DNA of 5,948 nucleotides from Clostridia bacterium (lineage in GTDB: Bacteria > Bacillota_A > Clostridia > Oscillospirales > CAG-272): contig JAFQWB010000015.1 in assembly GCA_017407725.1 (NCBI GenBank), forward strand, positions 1-5,948. The letters are read 5' to 3'. Made by a program: the position numbers and the translations under genes. Each line of letters begins with the position of its first letter. The first letter of the stretch is position 1. The notes beneath the pieces were generated by a model. That model searched no databases. It saw nothing but the letters and a program-made list of their open reading frames with translations, and was not told the origin of the DNA. This document shows, piece after piece, positions 4,437 to 5,948 of this stretch.

Positions 4437-5948
4437 TTATTTTCTTCTCTTGGTTCTTACGTTTGCATTTTCGGGCTTGTCAAGCTCTCTTTCGAGCATT
4501 TCGAGAGTGGATTTTGCAAATCCCTCGCATTCGGGCGTCTTTGCACATTTGTCAAGCCATCTCCACGCATCTGCGAGCTTTCTTGTGGTATCTATTCCCC
4601 ACATGAAGCAGCATCCTACGTAATACTGTGAATAGGATTCGCCCTTGCCTGCAGCAGAAAGGAAGGCTCTGAATGCCCAATTGTACTTTTCAAGAATAAT
4701 GCACATACATCCGAATTCAAATGCACTCTCAGGCGGAATAAGGAAGAGTCCTTCGCTGAGAACCTCAAATAATTCGTCATCCATTTCCTCTGCACGTGCT
4801 CTTTGCTCGGCAAGAACGCTCATGGGAATAAGCTTTAAGAAGGAGCTGTAGAAGGCTTCCTTGGTGGGAGCTTCAAACTCGCTCTCTCCGCCCGAAACGC
4901 TCATTCTTCCCGATGCTCTCTTGGGCACGTTGTGCTTTTTCTTCACGAATTTATTTTCTTCCTCGACGGGAGCTTTTTCGACCACGGGAGTCTCTTCGAC
5001 TATGGGAGCTTCTTCGACCGCAGGAGTCTCTTCGACTACGGGAGCTTCTTCGACCGCAGGAGTCTCTTCGACTACGGGAGTTTCTTCGGCTACAGTAGTC
5101 TCTTCAGCTACGGGAGTCTCTTCGACTACGGGAGTTTCTTCGGCTACAGTAGTCTCTTCAGCTACGGGAGCATCTTCAACTACGGGAGTCTCTTCGACTA
5201 CGGGGGTTTCTTCGACTACGGGAGTCTCTTCGGATACGGGAGTCTCTTCGATAGTTTCCTCGATAGTTTCCTCGATAGTATCTTCAAATTCGGGGAATTC
5301 TGCATTAAAATGAACGTCTGCTCTCTTGAGCGCTCCGTTATTTATATAATTGATATTAATGTTTTTCCACTCTTCCTCGCTACCGGAGAAATACACGTCC
5401 TTAAGCGCCTCACATCTGTCAAAAGCGCCCATATCAATTCTGTAAAGTCCTGCCTTGATGCAGAGTTTTTCAAGCGAAACACAGCCTGCAAAGGTGTTCC
5501 ACTCTATATCCGAAAGTACTCCGTTTATTACAACCTCTTTGAGTGCCGCACAGCTTCCGAACACGTATTCGGATATCTTCTTACAGCTTGCGCTTACGTT
5601 TATTTTCTCGATTGAGCGGCATCCCGCAAACGCTCTGTCACCTATATAGCTTATCTCGTCGGGAATATTTATCTCGCTGACAGATCTGCAGTTAACAAAG
5701 CATCTTGAGGGTATATAAGAAAGCGATGCAGGAAGATTTACCTTTTTAAGTGCACTACATCCCGAAAATGCACCCACTCCTATCTCCTCAACACTATCGG
5801 GAATGACTACCTCTTCAAGATCGATACAGCTGTCAAAAGCGGCATCTCCTATCGAGATGGCATTTTCAGGAATTACAACCTTTTTTATTCCCGACTTGAA
5901 GCAGAATGCTTGTCTGCCGATAACCCTTACGCTATCGGGAATGACAAC
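4437..5948 (-). CDS. BspA-like leucine-rich repeat protein with acidic repeat linker and Sel1-like C-terminus, 5'-partial
   Basis: The frame is open to the right edge; 503 residues are visible and the start is outside the window. Residues 1-184 are eight consecutive 23-residue repeats of the form V-V-I-P-D-S-V-x-x-I-G-x-x-A-F-x-x-C-x-x-L-x-x, the BspA-like LRR_5 type. A divergent cap (185-215) begins [10 protein letters not shown], typical where such arrays end. Three TIEE units (224-235) and sixteen hexapeptides of type TPVVEE (236-331) form an acidic linker. A basic patch follows ([12 protein letters not shown], 333-344). Residues about 424-468 ([21 protein letters not shown]..., then [12 protein letters not shown]) match a Sel1-like helical repeat. 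BspA-type LRRs and Sel1 repeats generally bind other proteins, so a scaffold or adaptor role is inferred. No sortase motif or C-terminal anchor is present; the N-terminal signal status is unknown. A GTG at 5777-5775 is not the start, because LRR units continue upstream of it. The gene is followed by the membrane-protein gene. Confidence 0.9.
   Translation of the reverse strand, partial: VVIPDSVRVIGRQAFCFKSGIKKVVIPENAISIGDAAFDSCIDLEEVVIPDSVEEIGVGAFSGCSALKKVNLPASLSYIPSRCFVNCRSVSEINIPDEISYIGDRAFAGCRSIEKINVSASCKKISEYVFGSCAALKEVVINGVLSDIEWNTFAGCVSLEKLCIKAGLYRIDMGAFDRCEALKDVYFSGSEEEWKNININYINNGALKRADVHFNAEFPEFEDTIEETIEETIEETPVSEETPVVEETPVVEETPVVEDAPVAEETTVAEETPVVEETPVAEETTVAEETPVVEETPAVEEAPVVEETPAVEEAPIVEETPVVEKAPVEEENKFVKKKHNVPKRASGRMSVSGGESEFEAPTKEAFYSSFLKLIPMSVLAEQRARAEEMDDELFEVLSEGLFLIPPESAFEFGCMCIILEKYNWAFRAFLSAAGKGESYSQYYVGCCFMWGIDTTRKLADAWRWLDKCAKTPECEGFAKSTLEMLERELDKPENANVRTKRRK
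5004..5075. repeat. Exact 36-bp tandem duplication (two 18-bp units each)
   Basis: Bases 5004-5039 and 5040-5075 are identical, starting GGGAGCTTCTTCGACCGCAG on the + strand. This two-unit higher-order repeat within the 18-bp array points to recent slippage or unequal recombination. Confidence 0.9.
5061..5168. repeat. Exact 54-bp tandem duplication (three 18-bp units each)
   Basis: Bases 5061-5114 are identical to 5115-5168, starting AGTCTCTTCGACTACGGGAG on the + strand; identity continues two bases further, then breaks at 5171. It is a three-unit duplication that keeps the reading frame and overlaps the end of the neighbouring 36-bp duplication. Confidence 0.9.

Larger units (their letters stand above)
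4956..5279. repeat. In-gene tandem repeat: 18-bp units x16 plus 12-bp units x3
   Basis: Within the - strand LRR/Sel1 gene, 4956-5243 holds sixteen 18-bp units encoding hexapeptides of the T-P-V-V-E-E type (variants [30 protein letters not shown]). Next to it, 5244-5279 holds three 12-bp units encoding TIEE. Every unit length is a multiple of three, so copy-number change keeps the frame. The encoded segment is acidic and probably disordered, and separates the LRR and Sel1-like domains. Serine/threonine-rich open frames on the + strand here are shadows of the repeat. Confidence 0.95.

Noticed and set aside
4956..5279. CRISPR array
   Set aside because: The units are directly adjacent, without unique spacers, and lie in frame within a gene.
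4861..5615. Long + strand open frames rich in Ser/Thr/Gly opposite the repeat (4861-5313 and 4932-5615)
   Set aside because: They are antisense shadows of the 18-bp array. They lack a ribosome site and family features, while the - strand frame encodes continuous LRR, linker and Sel1-like sequence.

Overview
The window looks like chromosomal DNA from an anaerobic gut- or rumen-type Bacillota (class Clostridia). This is an inference. It rests on the clostridial style of the acetate kinase, a lipoprotein glycoside hydrolase of family 43 (GH43), a DUF3737 protein, a BspA-like leucine-rich-repeat protein, strong AAGGAG-type ribosome sites and compact spacing. Coding density is very high, and no stretch over about 70 bases lacks a gene.

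Left half, + strand. The 3' two thirds of an acetate kinase gene (ackA) enters from the left edge. It is interrupted at 633-635 by an in-frame TGA, after which the normal C-terminus continues in the same frame to a TAA at 834-836. Twenty-five bases later a 508-residue lipoprotein with a GH43 catalytic domain begins (862-2388). It ends at a strong intrinsic terminator. A DUF3737 gene follows (2455-3297) and starts at TTG. A hairpin that can terminate from both sides closes the + strand genes.

Right half, - strand. Two convergent genes, probably one transcription unit, run leftwards. The upstream one (4437 to beyond 5948) has at least eight 23-residue leucine-rich repeats, a long acidic hexapeptide repeat linker and a Sel1-like C-terminal region. 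Its true start lies outside the window. After 42 bases comes a two-helix membrane protein (3336-4394) with an acidic Glu/Thr/Ala N-terminus, a conserved RADT-KEAINLYDE segment and a very Ala-rich helical tail.

How the genes relate. Acetate kinase (acetate and ATP formation) and the GH43 lipoprotein (arabinose/xylose side-chain release from plant polysaccharide) fit a fibre-fermenting lifestyle, but their adjacency may be incidental. The two - strand genes may work together, since they are adjacent, co-directional and share acidic Glu-Thr-Pro-rich low-complexity segments; their function is unknown. The points most worth checking are the ackA nonsense codon, the actively duplicating repeat inside the LRR/Sel1 gene, and the LRR-linker-Sel1 plus Ala-rich membrane protein pair. 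No RNA genes, mobile elements, CRISPR arrays or attachment sites were seen.
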